DNA of 64,000 nt from Diplolepis rosae (taxonomy: Eukaryota; Arthropoda; Insecta; Hymenoptera; Diplolepididae). Shown piece after piece: positions 11,311 through 23,490 of this stretch. The position numbers were made by a program, and so were the translations under genes. The stretch spans positions 1,240,001 through 1,304,000 of the forward strand of contig JAPYXD010000744.1 of NCBI GenBank assembly GCA_030998225.1, given 5' to 3'. The notes beneath the pieces are model-generated. The model was not told the DNA's origin, searched no databases, and saw only the letters and a program-made list of their open reading frames with translations. Within the stretch, counting starts at the first letter, position 1. Every line of letters begins with the position of its first letter.

Positions 11311-13520
11311 ACAATGCGTGAACACTTCTCTCTGGATTTGACTGTTTTTCAGTGAAATACTACTAATTTACGGTATAATTTTTACTGAAGTGAAAGAGTA
11401 ACTCAATTTTAACTATTTAACCAGTGAAATTATCACTGTTTCAATTTTCAAGAGTTTGTAACATAAAAATTTGATAGATTTCAGTACATTTCCAATACCG
11501 CAGTGTAGGTAAAAAATTCAATCTTACTTTCTCCTAAATTCATATTCTGTAAAGGCATATAGAAAATGATATTACATTTGCGTAATTTCCATAGTAGTTT
11601 ATTGAAAAAAAAAATTAAATTTATAGAATCGTAGATTTCCGAAAACAATGCTTGGGGATACTAAAAATATAATTTTAGCCTGTGTAACCCTGGGCGTGCC
11701 CAGTTGTAAATTGTCCAGATATTATGAAAACAAATAATAAAGGTACATCATTGCTAACTTCTCATATTCGAGGAAAAATTATTGCCTTCAATTGACTTAT
11801 ATTATCTTATTCTACAATATTTGAAATAAAATCGAATCGTACTCCAGGAAAGTGAAAATAAAAGTGTTTTCCGGGCACTCCCTATAGTAATTGGCTTGAA
11901 TTCCATTTACAGCGTACAAGCCAATCGTTTTTCCGATAATGGACTAATTCTGATTTTACAGTGTCTTTATGCCATAGATTAATTCCAATTGTCCAGCAAT
12001 TTGAATCGTTCAATTGTTATTTGCTAGACTTTTACAATTCTAATTTCCTACTTAAAAATACATTTTTACAAAATACTTTACATATAATCGCTGAAAATCG
12101 TACTTTTCACTATTTGTTTATACTCATTACCATTATAAGAATAAATCTATTCTCTTAATTGATGTGTTATAACATAAAGAAAGTCCTTAAAAAGTGAGTT
12201 CAGGAATAAACTCGAAGAATTGTTTAAAAGTGAATTTTCCCTATGAGATATGATATATTAGGAAAAAGGCGACTCCCCCAACCCCCAGATTTGCTAACTA
12301 TCCTAAATCCCAGTAAGTGAATTCCCGAGAAAAATAAAACTGGTTGAAATATTAACTGAGAGTATTGACACCGAAGATTGAAAGGAATATTCATAGTCAA
12401 CTGATTCACGTGGAAAATAAAAGCCAGGTATGCAAAGTATTTGACTTTTGAACGACTCTTGATGAATAAATTTATTAGTTTGTACTGAAATAAGGAGGCT
12501 AAGGATGAGAGATAGAGATATGAGGGGTGGAAAAGTCACTTCAAGCAATTATCATTAGGGTGTTAATCCTGTTAGAATTGAAAGATGCTTCATGGGGGGG
12601 CCGTTACGAAATATTCGCATACGCTAGTTTGGGATCCCTAACACTGGCTAATCCGATTTGCTGGACAATAGATACGGTCTAAAGGTCAATTTTATTGGCA
12701 CTATTGCCATTATTAGCCCTATTGGCAAAACTTGACTTTTGCTCAGGACCGGTTGACCTGGTGGCAGGTGGGGGAAAAAGACCCTTGGCTTGAAAACGGC
12801 TCCGCAAATTTGCGGTACTCTTCGTTCTTCAATTGCCTTGCGAACGCCCTTTTCGGTTATGATGCATCACTTATTATAGAATTTCTACTAATTCTCTCAA
12901 ATTTTACAACGGTAGCGTAATTAAGTTCTATTCTTTCTAACTTTGAGTAATATTTCATCTCCTCTACAAATCGCCAATTAAATTTTCCTCAATATTTACT
13001 ACTTTATCATAATTAGTATTATTAATCTACTCATATTTATTATGCAACATTATTTACTATATATATGGAAAAGAATAATACAATTTTTATAAAGTTCGTG
13101 ATAACCATTTTGAAATTTTTTGTATCCAAAATTGCAGGGTTAAAAGCAGATTAGCTGACGGAATAAACTGCCTATAGATTTCCCATAAAGCAAAGTTACA
13201 TCGTACATACAGGTAAATTAGGCGTTTAATCAAACCGTTTAATCAGCAGCATGATTGCAACCACATCTGCTCCGTGTGTTCCCGCCAATTATCCCTCGTC
13301 ATTTACTAGTCATGTTCAGTAAATACAGAAGTTGAGAACTTTGATAATATAATTCTCTAAATTAAAAATTTCATTATGCCAAGGAATAAACAAAATATAG
13401 ATTGAATTATGAACTGTCATTAGTAATAATATTATATCATTATTTCATAATAATTGAGAAAATTAATGTTTTACAAATTACAAAGCTGTAAGAGAATTTT
13501 TCGCCATATGTGACTTCTTA
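11311..13520. other. Unassigned DNA
   Basis: No supported gene. Short frames at 11961-12158, 12224-12548 and 12732-12920 show no domain and no splice partners. No clean element ends seen. Confidence 0.35.
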
Positions 13521-13645
13521 ACTCCCTAAATCAGAATCAGTAAAATTCCCTGGGAAACAGTGCATAATTACGGTAAAAACCTCAAGACTGATAATCAGAT
13601 ATCTACTGTTTTCCAGTGAATTTTACTAATGCAGATTTAGGGAGT
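13521..13645. mobile_element. Short inverted-repeat MITE
   Basis: ACTCCCTAAATC at the left pairs with GATTTAGGGAGT at the right, with further pairing ('cagtaaaattc' against 'gaattttactaatg'). About 125 bp; target duplication unclear. Confidence 0.6.
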
Positions 13646-14332
13646 ATGAAGCTTTAGTCACCCGGAGCGTAAAATTTATTCTGTCGGAAGTTTATAAATT
13701 TTCAGATATATGTATCGCATTTACTAAAAGATAATTAAATTTTTTTAAATTAATTCCAGTTTTACAAAAATGTACTTTCTTAATTTTGAATTAGTAAAAA
13801 TTCATTCACCATGAGTTAATCAAAAATTTTACTAATTCTAGGTAAGATTTGATTACTGACTGAATTTGAATAATTCATAGTACAATTTCCTTGATTGAGG
13901 GTATCCCGTGTAGAAATTGCCCTATCTTTCCTTATTTCAAGTTGGGTTCTAGTGGGGCCCGGACTAGAATTTCCTCTTCTAGAAAAAACTGGTGGGGGCC
14001 CTGTTAGCACCCGATTACTATTTCTAGTCCAGAAAAAACTGATAGGGCCCCTGTCAGGTTCCAGAGAGGAATTCCTTGTTTCGCTCAAGTATGGAAAATC
14101 TATTTGTATTTAGCGGGGCCCCGACTAGAGAATCCCTACTTGTAATATTTGTGGATGAGGTTAGGTCCATTAGATACAACATAACCTTTATTCTTTATTC
14201 CCATTAAAATTTGATCTTATCTGAGAAAAATGGAGATTTTCTGAACACGGTCTTGAATATGATCAATACTTAAGATAACCTGTATAAAGTTTCACTAATA
14301 TACAATCATAAAAGTTAATAATTCTAAAATGT

Positions 14333-14640
14333 ATATAAATCTTTTTATTATGTAATGTTCTTTAATTCAAAAATTTGAACGCTTTCTTTCAAAAGTATTT
14401 TATTTTATAGAAAATCGATTTAATAATTAAAAGTTTTAAAAATTTTAATCAGAATCATAAATTGGGCTAAAATCTAAAAATTCGCGATATAAATCTTTTT
14501 ATTATGTAATGTTCTTTAATTCAAAAATTTGAACGCTTTCTTTCAAAAGTATTTTATTTGATAGAAAATCGATTTAATATTTAAAAGTTTTAAAAATTTT
14601 AATCAGAATCATAAATTGGGCTAAAATCTAAAAATTCCCG
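14333..14640 (+). repeat. Two tandem ~155-bp AT-rich units
   Basis: Each unit runs from 'atataaatctttttattatg' to 'gggctaaaatctaaaaattc'. The same pair is in the second element copy, and one diverged unit is in the inverted copy at 7820-7960. Confidence 0.85.
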
Positions 14641-14721
14641 ATTACACGGGGCCTATACACTTCTTACACTGCCCTGCAGTAGTTGAAGGTTATAAGCGCT
14701 ATTTTCTTCCTCGTATACCAA

Positions 14722-14800
14722 GCGTGCGCAGCCGAGAGGCTTAGTCGTTAGGTTAGTAATGCGTTAATTATAAGTAGAAAGGGTTCGAACCCACAGCGTT
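14722..14800 (+). repeat. tRNA-like (SINE-type) segment
   Basis: 'gcgcagccgagaggcttagt' resembles a Pol III A box and GGTTCGAACCC at 14782-14792 is a perfect B box. The length between them suits a Ser/Leu-type tRNA. There is no matching acceptor stem. It is carried inside the 1525-bp element. Confidence 0.65.
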
Positions 14801-15444
14801 AAGAATAATTTTATCTTATTTGATTTACCTATGTTCCTGGAGTTCACTTAACTTCAAAAATGACACTTTGGGGCCTTTACAAACTACGGAAAGTAAGTTA
14901 AAAAGTAGTCAAACCTACTGAGATTTTTTTCCGGTGTACATGTGACGAAAAAATACTGTCAATTTACTCAAAAAAAATTTCCTATCTTGAAAACAGATTT
15001 TTTACTATGAAAACAGTAAACTTAACCTTCCAAGCGAATATCCCTCCGTTGCCGTTAAAAACGGTAAATATTAGAGTCGTAACTCGCATTTCCTCTGTAC
15101 TTTTTCTATCAGTTCTGGAAAATCCTTTTTATTTTTTATTTTCTCAGTGAGATACCTGAACAAAATTGGTCACGTGACTCTGCTAATTTTAGCACTTAAA
15201 TTAAATGCGGAGGTCCAATAGGGCCCTAATGGTGTCCTTTTTTGTAGGTGGGGTAGTGTAAGGGCTGACCTCACTAAACCCCTACTAGAAAGTCTAGTAG
15301 GGCCCACGTCGACAAAAGCGTTACGTTACCGACGGGGCCCTGACTAGTTTTCCACGCTATATCCCGACTAGAGATAGGGCAAACTCGTCGGGGCCCCACT
15401 AGACCTCTATCAAAATTTCTACACGGTATAACTTTAATAATTAA

Positions 15445-15605
15445 ACTAAGATCGTTGGTTGATTCGAACAAAGTTTGCTCATATCAACTGAAATATTTGT
15501 TTAATTTAATCGAATCGTATCCAAACAAACCATCTTCGGCTGCACAAAACAAATTATTTAATTAGATTAACTAAAAAATTTGTTCAATCACATTCACTAC
15601 CGTTT
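15445..15605. repeat. Palindromic-word array, fragment
   Basis: 'gttggttgattcgaacaaag', 'atatttgtttaatttaatcg' and 'catcttcggctgcacaaaac' match the AACCAAA/ATTTGATT word family. No clean ends. Confidence 0.5.
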
Positions 15606-15889
15606 AAAGTCAGCATTTTTTCATAAAATAAGCTCGTGATTATTATAAGGAAATGCTCATACCGTTAGAAATTCCTTCCGGTATTTTTCAAGACACAGTC
15701 TGGAGTTTTATAGTTATACAATTTGATAAAATTAAAATTAATTCAAAAGAACTCAATTGGTTTTTAGTACATTTTAGAGATAATTATTTAATTTAGAGTT
15801 ACGAATGAAATAAATATATAATATGAAAAAAAATATTTCGATACTTTTATCTGAAAATTATGACACCTGCAATGAAAAAATGTTATGTA
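15606..15889. other. Unassigned DNA
   Basis: Short AT-rich gap between two array fragments; no feature supported. Confidence 0.35.
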
Positions 15890-16256
15890 CTGGGCAACTG
15901 AATTTAAATTTATTTGATCTAACCAAATCACTTTGTTGGATAAACGAAGATTTTTTCGATAAGTTAATCAGAATTTGATTGGATTATCTGAAATATTTGT
16001 TTGATTTAACCCAACAGTATCCAAATAAACCATCTTTGGTTGCATAAAAAAAAATCTTTAGCGAATCGACCAAAAATTTGGTATAAGCATAATAACAAAA
16101 CCGTTCGACCAAAATCTTCGTTATACCTAACTCGAGCGAAAAAGTTTGGTCAAAAGAAGAAAAATGTAGTTCATCCAATCAAAACAAATTTTGAAATAAA
16201 CCAAATGCAGTCAGCATAACGATTTTTTTCAACTAACAAACATTTTTTTCAGGGTG
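15890..16256. repeat. Palindromic-word array element
   Basis: Left 'tactgggcaactgaattt', right 'catttttttcagggtga', with words 'gatctaaccaaatcac', 'cgaccaaaaatttggt' and 'gaaaaagtttggtc' between. The 64-residue frame on the - strand is an artefact. Confidence 0.6.
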
Positions 16257-16679
16257 AAGATTCTATTAATTTTCATAATTCCAGTAAATACATCAATCCT
16301 ACAAAGGATTCGTTGTTTTCAATGCGTTTAATCGAACAAATGTATTCTACCTTTTTAAAGTGAATAAAAGAAAAATTTCTTTAACAAAATAATTTTCTTG
16401 GTAACTTTGGCGACCTCTACTTTATGCATTTTTTGTCGTAGCGCAGCAATCCTAACACAGTAATTGTAAAAAATATAGTCCTCTACAACTTTTATGCATG
16501 GAATTTTTCTGTGCGACTAACCGTTTTCGCAGAAAAATATTTTGGAAATAAATTTTGGATTAAGGAAAATATCGGGGGGGGGGGGAATCCCCAATTTTTG
16601 GTTTTAAACTTCTCTTACGTTCATCTAATAATTCGGGAAAAAATCGACTGCGCTCCGTCTTTTTTGGACCTCGCGCTTA

Positions 16680-17830
16680 GCGCTCGGTCTTACGCTCTTC
16701 GCATACATTTAAGTTTATTTCTTATAATTTGATACTGAAGTTGAAATCAATTTTATAATATTACAGATGATGTGAATTACACATTTTCTCAGTCACTAAA
16801 TTTGTTTTTAAGTTTAAGTGAAACAGTAAATTAAATTCACTTAAGGCTCTATCGGCCTTAAGGAACACATTCTCATCATGACACTCGCGCTTCGCGCTCG
16901 ATTTTCTGTATACATTTCAGTAATTTTTTAATAAACATATCACATGTTTAAGCTAAAAAATGGAATTTTTCAATAGTGTTTCTTATAATCAAAGCATAAA
17001 ATATAGATTCTGTCAAGAAGTGTCTTGATGCAAGAATTTGTAGACCTCATTTAGGCAAATAATTTTCCATCTAAACGTTTTTTCGTATCTCACATATTTT
17101 GTCTAAAAAATTGAATTTCTTAATTTTAATTGTATTTTTGGAATTGAAACGAAAAATATATATTTTATCAGAATCTGTGTGAGACAAAAATTTTAAATCT
17201 TTTTAAAATAAACAACTTTGCATCCTTACGTTTTTTCGTATTTCACATATTATTGTTAAAAAAGATTGAATTTTGGATTTTCGATAGTATTTTTTTAAAT
17301 TAAAAAGAAAAATATACATCTTATGAAAAAATGTAGCAATTCAAATTTGTAGATCTTTATGTAGAGAATAATTTTGTATGATAACTTTTTATCATATCTC
17401 GTATAATTTAACTGGAAAATGGAATTTCGATATTGACTTTTTTCAAGTTTTTACATGCTGTAACATTTCTAATTTTGGTTTAAGGGTACTTTTACTTTCT
17501 AAATTGAAAAAAAGACAATATTTAAATATTCAAAAAAAAAAAAAACTATTTTACTTCTAATTATAATTTTTTTAATACATTGTTAACAATCTTTTAAGGT
17601 GTACAAAAAAATTTTTTTGGGCACTTTTAATTACTTTTTACCACTGCAGAGGGCGTCTTCCAAAAGATGCATTTTAATTTGCTGGACACTTTTTTGCCTT
17701 CCTGTAAAAAATTCATTTAAAATTGCAACGCGATTCAATTCAAAACGTAAAGATTTGATGAAAATTTCGAAAGTCATTTTTCACATAAAACTAATGCCTT
17801 CTTATCCATGATGAGAATATAAAAAAATTG
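16680..17830 (+). repeat. Dispersed hairpin-family repeat, copy 3
   Basis: Same segment order as copy 2, including 'ggctctatcggccttaagga' and 'cgcgcttcgcgctcgatttt', with internal deletions. It ends 'cttatccatgatgagaat'. Preceded by a G run at 16573-16584. Confidence 0.7.
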
Positions 17831-19345
17831 CAATAAAACCAAGTTGAAAACGATTTTTTAAATTGAAACTAAATATTGAGTATCAATATAATTATATATA
17901 GCGTCCAAACAAATACTGGGCTGTAATAATCTTAAATATTTTTTATTGTAAATAAAAGCTCCTGGGCTTAACGCATTGCCATCATAAAAATAAGTTCAGC
18001 AATCAACTCTCGAATTTGAAAATCAGGAAAGGCTTAACAAGAAAGGGTTTTTTCCCAGTCCACGTCGTTGTGCTCAAAGTTATAAAAAATACTAAGGTTT
18101 TATATTTTTACCACACTTGACGTTAAGAGTTAAGGGTTAAGGATTGATACGTTAAGAAGTTTAAGATTTTAAGAAGCTTGAAAAAAGGAGTGAAGCTGAA
18201 CGATCGTAATTATCCAGGGACAACACTTTCTTTTCTACCCGAAAATTATATTGCTGAAAATGCTTAAACGTATAAAATAAAAAGGTAACCGCATTGCTCG
18301 GTTTAAGCGGATTGGGATTCGAAAAATGGGAAAGGGTTTGCGAGCAGGAAGCTTAAACACCGTAAGCCATCATAAAGGGTTGGAATGAGAAATTTTTTTA
18401 TTTTTATATAGCACACTTTTGTCCCTGAAGAAAATTGGAAGTTAACGTTATTTTTCCAGGTAAATTTTTTTCTTCACATCTGTAAAGGGACTTAGGGATC
18501 CGAAACAGAAGGTCACAGACTCTGCAAATTATTATGATAAATTTAACTCTCATTTGATATTTTGGAGTATTTTTAATAAAAAAATTATTTACTCACTCAT
18601 TTTAAGCCAATATAATTATAAATATTTATAGAAAAGAAAAAAATATTTCAAAAATCCATTCTTTATGCTTTCTTTTTATTTGCTGCAATTTTAAAGCTTG
18701 TCGTATATTTTCTGAAACCCATGTTGTTGCTCTAGTTTAAATATACGTCATATATTTGCAATTTTGTGAATGACACGAAGGAAAAAACGCTCCAGATTTA
18801 ACTACAGTTGTATATCACGAAAAAATTATGACGGAAACGTTAGGCACAAGTTTTAGTTACCGTAGATCTCAGGCAAAACGGTTTTACAGAAAATGCCAAA
18901 AAGAAAGAAAAAGATCGATCCCGTTTTGAAAAATTGTTGACCATCCCAATAAAGACTAATAAGTTCAGTCGTAAAATATGAATTATGGTTTCTGGTACCG
19001 TTGCTCTAGTTTCGGTTTTGCCCTCCCAAGTAAAGCAAGATTGCATTTTACTATTTTAAAGTCAGGTACAGTTTTCTTACAATCTCGACTATTTGGCTGT
19101 CGACACAGAAAAAATTATGGTAATTGACTTTCAGACGAGACTTGTAAAAATTTATGGTGAAAAAATAGTATCAATGGTTCATGGATTTTTTGAAATTCAT
19201 AAAATTTCAATTGTAAGCTTTATTATCAGATTAGTATTTTTTCATTTACTTATTTTCATAGAATTGCTGCTAAATGTGAACGAATTAGAAAATTTTTTAA
19301 TTTATTCTGAAACTTTGCAAGCGCAAAAGTTGTAAATACTAGGAA
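17831..19345. other. Unassigned DNA
   Basis: No supported gene. Frames at 18840-19046 and 19093-19335 have no recognisable domain or splice context. Confidence 0.35.
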
Positions 19346-20136
19346 CACACAGAAATAAATTTACTTGATCCAATCAATCCATTTTGTTAGAACAAGCAAG
19401 ATCTTTGGTTAGGTCAAACAAAATTTGATTCAATGAACAAAAATTTGGTTTTGATTTAACCAAATTGTATCTAAAAAAATTTATTTGAATCAAATAGCAT
19501 TTGCTTAATTCTAAAAAAATATCTTTGGGCCAAATAAATATTTATTTGAATCAAATATATTTTTTTCCAAAACAAACAAATTATTGTATTCGTATGTGGT
19601 CAAAGATATCATTTATTTGATTTACGGGCATGTGATACTTACAAAAAATAGGAAGTTCATGTGAACAACTTGTTCCAGTTTCTACATGTTTGTGTGTCCG
19701 AGATACGTTAAATTTTATTTTCAAAATTTGGGAAATGATAGAGAAGATGAAAACAGGCGTAGATAGGCTACTTTTGGTTTTGATAATGGAAAAAAAATTT
19801 CCAAAATATTTTGTGAAATTAAACTTTTTTTTTTTAAACCAGAAGTTGTCTACGTCTGTTTTTATCTTATTTACCATTTTCCAAAGTTTGGAATAAGAAT
19901 TATATATTAATTTTAATTAATTTTCGACACAAACGCGTAGAAACTTAAAATCAATCAATTTTGCTAATTTACCAAGTATCACATGCCCTTAAGGCAGGAA
20001 TTTATTTGATTTGAATAAATTTTTATTTAATCAAAGAGGCTTTGTTTGAATCAAATAAATTTTATTTTATTTAAATAAATAATTTTTTCGAATCAAAGAA
20101 ATTTTCTTTGATTCAATCAAATCTTTTTTCTGAATG
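19346..20136. mobile_element. Palindromic-word array element (AATCAAAT/ATTTGATT), interrupted
   Basis: Left 'cacacagaaataaattt', right 'aaatcttttttctgaatg'. The interior consists of 'gtcaaacaaaatttgattc', 'aatcaaataaa' and 'tttgaatcaaataaatt' words. The TTAA-type MITE at 19626-19988 is inserted in it. Confidence 0.65.
19626..19988. mobile_element. TTAA-type MITE, copy B
   Basis: GGGCATGTGATACTTA...AAGTATCACATGCCC, with TTAA on the right (19989-19992) and TTAC on the left (19622-19625). 363 bp. Internal inverted arms 'aggcgtagataggctactttt' and 'cagaagttgtctacgtctg' produce overlapping frames on both strands that are not genes. Confidence 0.85.
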
Positions 20137-21458
20137 TAAATTATTCAATATTTAAATAATTTGCAAATTCAAATTTATAAATTAAATTATTCACATTGTC
20201 TATAATGCTTTAAGTTGAACACAAGTTTTGAAATGAGTCGTGATTTAGAATGCAATTTAATTAAAGAACTATATATTGTTTGAGATTCTTGAAAATTGCA
20301 TGATTCATGTTCTATAGAACCAGCCTTCCGTGAACTTCTGACATTGATTTACAAGTTAGAGGAGAAATGGGCGAATCAGGGCGTTACCAGATAACATAAT
20401 TGTTGTTAATCTAAATTTCTCCCACGATGAGGGAAAAGCTGCACCCAATTCGGAGTCAACTAGTGCGGCATTCGACCTTTGAGAAAAAAGTTGTAAAAAT
20501 GTTTCGTCCCGAGTAAAAGATGGTAATTCAGTGATCCAGCTTTTTGAAGCAGACCCAAATTTTTGTTATATTTTTTCATTGTTTTGGATTGTAAAAACGT
20601 TTAAAATGGAGCAAAACTTCCCATCTTTTACGATAGTGGCTTGCTACAAGAGCTCAAGCTCCGAAATTGAGAAGAACCGAAGCCAGAGGTAACTTCCCTT
20701 ACTTTTTATGAGGTTTATGGTTGTCTTCCTCGGATCTTAGGTTTTTCGTGGCTACTTTATACTTTGCTTTAGACTTGGATTGTAAATGTGCCATAAATGT
20801 GTTTTCAAAATGTTTTTGGCATCTTTGACAGATTTCTGAAACGAATTGGGTAACGGAATAAGAGAATTCGACCAGATACGAGGTTATACATATTTTAGGC
20901 TATTTACACTGTAAGCGTTTTCTATTATGGTATCAAAAATAGCTATATTTGCCAACACAAAGTAAAAAATTTGCTACAAGTTCATTAAAAACAGTCAAAG
21001 CAAAATTTATTGAAGAAAATTTTATAAATTTACAAATATCTCCTGTCGAATGCGCAGGTATTTTCTGCCGAACTTTATAAGTATTGCGGAAAATATGTGC
21101 AAGTTTGCTAAATCTGTCAATATTAGGAAAAAATTTACATTCTCATTCTATCTACAGTGTTAAAATTTTTCGGAGTAAACAGCTGTGACAGTTACAAGCG
21201 TCGGACCCAATTTTCTTCTATTTATAGTAAAAATGAATCAATAACAATTTTCAGATCTAAATTAAGTTTTTTCGATTCCATGTATCAAACTTTATTTAAC
21301 TTTAAAAAGTGGAACTTTACTTAGTATATCCTGCTTAACTCTATTTTTTAACAGTGTAGAGTTCTTTGATAAGTGTAAAAAATTTACTCGCAGTCTTTTT
21401 TGAACTGTGATAATTTTTTGAAAAATTTTCTTTAAGATTGTATAATTCGATAGCATGA
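20137..21458. other. Unassigned DNA
   Basis: No supported gene or element. Slightly less AT-rich at 20370-20720, but open frames are short and without motifs. Confidence 0.35.
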
Positions 21459-21657
21459 GAAAAATTTATTTGATCTAACCAAACTATTTTATATATATGA
21501 TTAATCGTTTGAAATGTTTTTTTCTTTTTCGTTGCAGAAAAAAACATTGCAAACTTGAATTAGGTCTCAACTAAGAATTTTTTCAAACGCATAATTGGCA
21601 TATTTCTTGGTTAATCCAACTACATTTTAGTTGGATTAACCAAATATTTTCCTGAGT
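21459..21657. repeat. Palindromic-word array element
   Basis: 'gaaaaatttatttgatctaacc' at the left; 'tccaactacattttagttgg' then 'aaatattttcctgagtg' at the right. Same family as 15890-16256 and 33627-33785. Confidence 0.55.
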
Positions 21658-21671
21658 GAAGCAACGTAATA

Positions 21672-22389
21672 CACTCAAAAAAAATATTTTATTCAATCAA
21701 AGAAAAGTATTTGTTCAAATCAAATAAATTTCTGCCTTAAATCAAACAAATTATATTTCTGACAATATATATATTGTCAGAATAAAAAAAAAACAAATTA
21801 TTGTATTCGTGCACGAATACAATAATTTGTTTTTTTTTTTAAGAAAAATGTATTTGATTTAAACAAATATTGAAGACATGTATTAATGTTGATAGTTTGC
21901 TTTAGGGGCCAAGGTCAATAAAAACTCAATGTTTTACATAATCAAATGTTTCGTCTCTGATGAAAGCCCTCATCAGTAATTTATTTTGGATCTTGAGTAA
22001 GCTGTGACTTTTTGTCTATAGGAAGTTATATCTTTTCCTTTTTCGTTTTCAAGTTGTGTGGTTGCCCGAAAAATGAAAAACATAACTTTTTATACACAAA
22101 TAATCACAGCTTACTCAAGATCCAAAATAAATCACTGGTAAGGGCTTCGATCAGAGCCGAAATGTTTAATTATACGTAAAACTTTGAGTTTTTATTAACT
22201 TCGGGGCCCAAAGTCAATTAAGGGTCAATGTAAGTCCAGAATATGAATAAACAAATACTCATTTGTTCCAGAGATATTTTTTAAAATTAAACAAATCTTA
22301 ATTAACTGAAATTAATATTTTGTTTGTATAAAAAAAAACCTTTTAAACAAATTATTTTTTTTCATTCAATCAAATCTTTTTTCTAAGTG
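21672..22389. mobile_element. CACTCA/AAGTG-ended array element, interrupted
   Basis: Left CACTCAAAAAAAATATTTT, right 'aatcttttttctaagtg', flanked by TA on both sides (21670-21671, 22390-22391). Word is AATCAAATAAATTTGATT. A near-perfect ~25-bp inverted pair sits at 21785-21840. The fold-back at 21871-22248 is inserted in it. Confidence 0.75.
21871..22248. mobile_element. Penelope-type fold-back insertion (decayed)
   Basis: Starts 'tgaagacatgtattaatg', ends 'gtccagaatatgaat', as does the 32713-33172 insertion. Direct flanks AAACAAATA (21861-21869, 22249-22257) are a longer duplication than for the DNA elements. Two inverted copies of a terminal-repeat segment carry decayed hammerhead cores near 21955-21995 and 22135-22175 ('ctggtaagg' in place of the core). 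Confidence 0.75.
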
Positions 22390-22920
22390 TATATTTTTAT
22401 TTTCCTCACGATTTTTCATGTGACTGAATCAAAATTTATAAAATTCTAGTTGAAACATTGAAATTTTTCTCAATTTGGAGAATATGACATATTTACCAAA
22501 ATCTGCGTATATACACTGATAAATCAGTGAAAATTCACTGACATGTCAGTATGTATACGCTTGTTGTAATCAATATTATACTTATCAGTGATTCAGATTT
22601 GAGAGTATTCATATTGTATCAAAATGAACATATATCTTTAAGAAGTATGCACAAAAATATCTGATTCAATATTTTTAACTTCCCTTGATGTATGAAATTG
22701 GAAAAATTGCCAGTCAGATAATTTCGGTAATATACTCAGCAAAAACTGAAAAACACTTGAATAAAATCCGGAAAAATGCCAAAATCATCAATTTTGTGGA
22801 AATTTGATAATTTAACGGATCTGCTGGAAAGCAGAAAACAGGACCATTGTTTAGAATATAATCACTAATTATTAAGGTTCGTCTATGTTGATTCAGTCGT
22901 ATAGTTCTATCACATGGATC
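22390..22920. other. Unassigned DNA with a small CACTGA-word cluster
   Basis: Includes 'actgataaatcagtgaaaa' and 'ttcactgacatgtcagtatg' (22517-22556), short palindromes in the style of the arrays but without element ends. Otherwise nothing recognised. Confidence 0.35.
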
Positions 22921-22924
22921 GAAT

Positions 22925-22933
22925 TATATAAAA
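22925..22933 (+). promoter_or_regulatory. TATA-like motif upstream of eve (weak)
   Basis: TATATAAAA about 560 bp before the eve start codon. No clear initiator at the expected +1 was found. TCAGT initiator-like words also occur nearer the gene (about 23278 and 23419). The true start of transcription cannot be fixed from sequence alone. Confidence 0.22.
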
Positions 22934-23490
22934 TAGAACATCTCAACTAACGAAAGATATTATATTGTGATGACTATTGTTACATAATAGCACAGGAGCA
23001 GGGAGATTTACCCAAGAGTGAATCATAACAAATTTATATGGCGGAATTATTAGAGATAATTCTCTCACCAAGATCCATAGCAGTAGCACTTTCCCCTCTA
23101 ACATGAAACAGCAATGAGGGGACCAAAATGTGGGCGTGAAAGTTAAAGAGCCTTCAGCCAACCAGAGCAAGACTCTAGATCAATCAACCAATGAGACTAC
23201 CTGAATTTGGGATGGTAGCCTCCTCTTTCTTCTCCAGTTTCTCCAGGACATAAATTCAACGTTTCCGAGCGACATGACTCAGTTGCACAAATGCATCTTC
23301 CACGCGACGTCGAATAGTTCCTAATAGAACCACTTCTCCAAACAGTGTTTCTATCGGGATCTTCTTTCGAATGAATGTATCGTCGCCACCTGATTTTCCG
23401 AGGACAAATTTTGTGATATCAGTGAAGTGATAAGATTGTGTGCAAAAACATTTTGGAAGGACAGTTTTAAAGAAAAGTGAAATTTTAAAC

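Larger units (their letters stand above)
13904..15428 (+). mobile_element. 1525-bp DNA element, copy 1
   Basis: TCCCGTGTAGAAATT...AATTTCTACACGGTA flanked by TA (13902-13903, 15429-15430). Subterminal zones at both ends repeat GGGGCCC beside CTAG words ('ggggcccggactagaa', 'gtcggggccccactagacc'). The middle has two tandem ~155-bp AT-rich units (14333-14640) and a tRNA-like segment. Same length as the copy at 44005-45529; the only difference noticed is the next-to-last base. No transposase, so non-autonomous. TA flanks suggest the Tc1/mariner group but do not prove it. Confidence 0.88.

Noticed and set aside
13816..14113. 90- and 72-residue frames at the left of the 1525-bp element
   Set aside because: They coincide with GGGGCCC/CTAG subterminal repeats and recur unchanged in copy 2 at 43975-44214.
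21755..21840. CRISPR-like or regulatory palindrome
   Set aside because: It is one inverted pair within the AATCAAAT array element; there are no spaced direct repeats.
23440..23490. N-terminal extension of eve
   Set aside because: The extended frame starts with GTG and has no ATG before 23491, and the MQGY start matches the Eve family.
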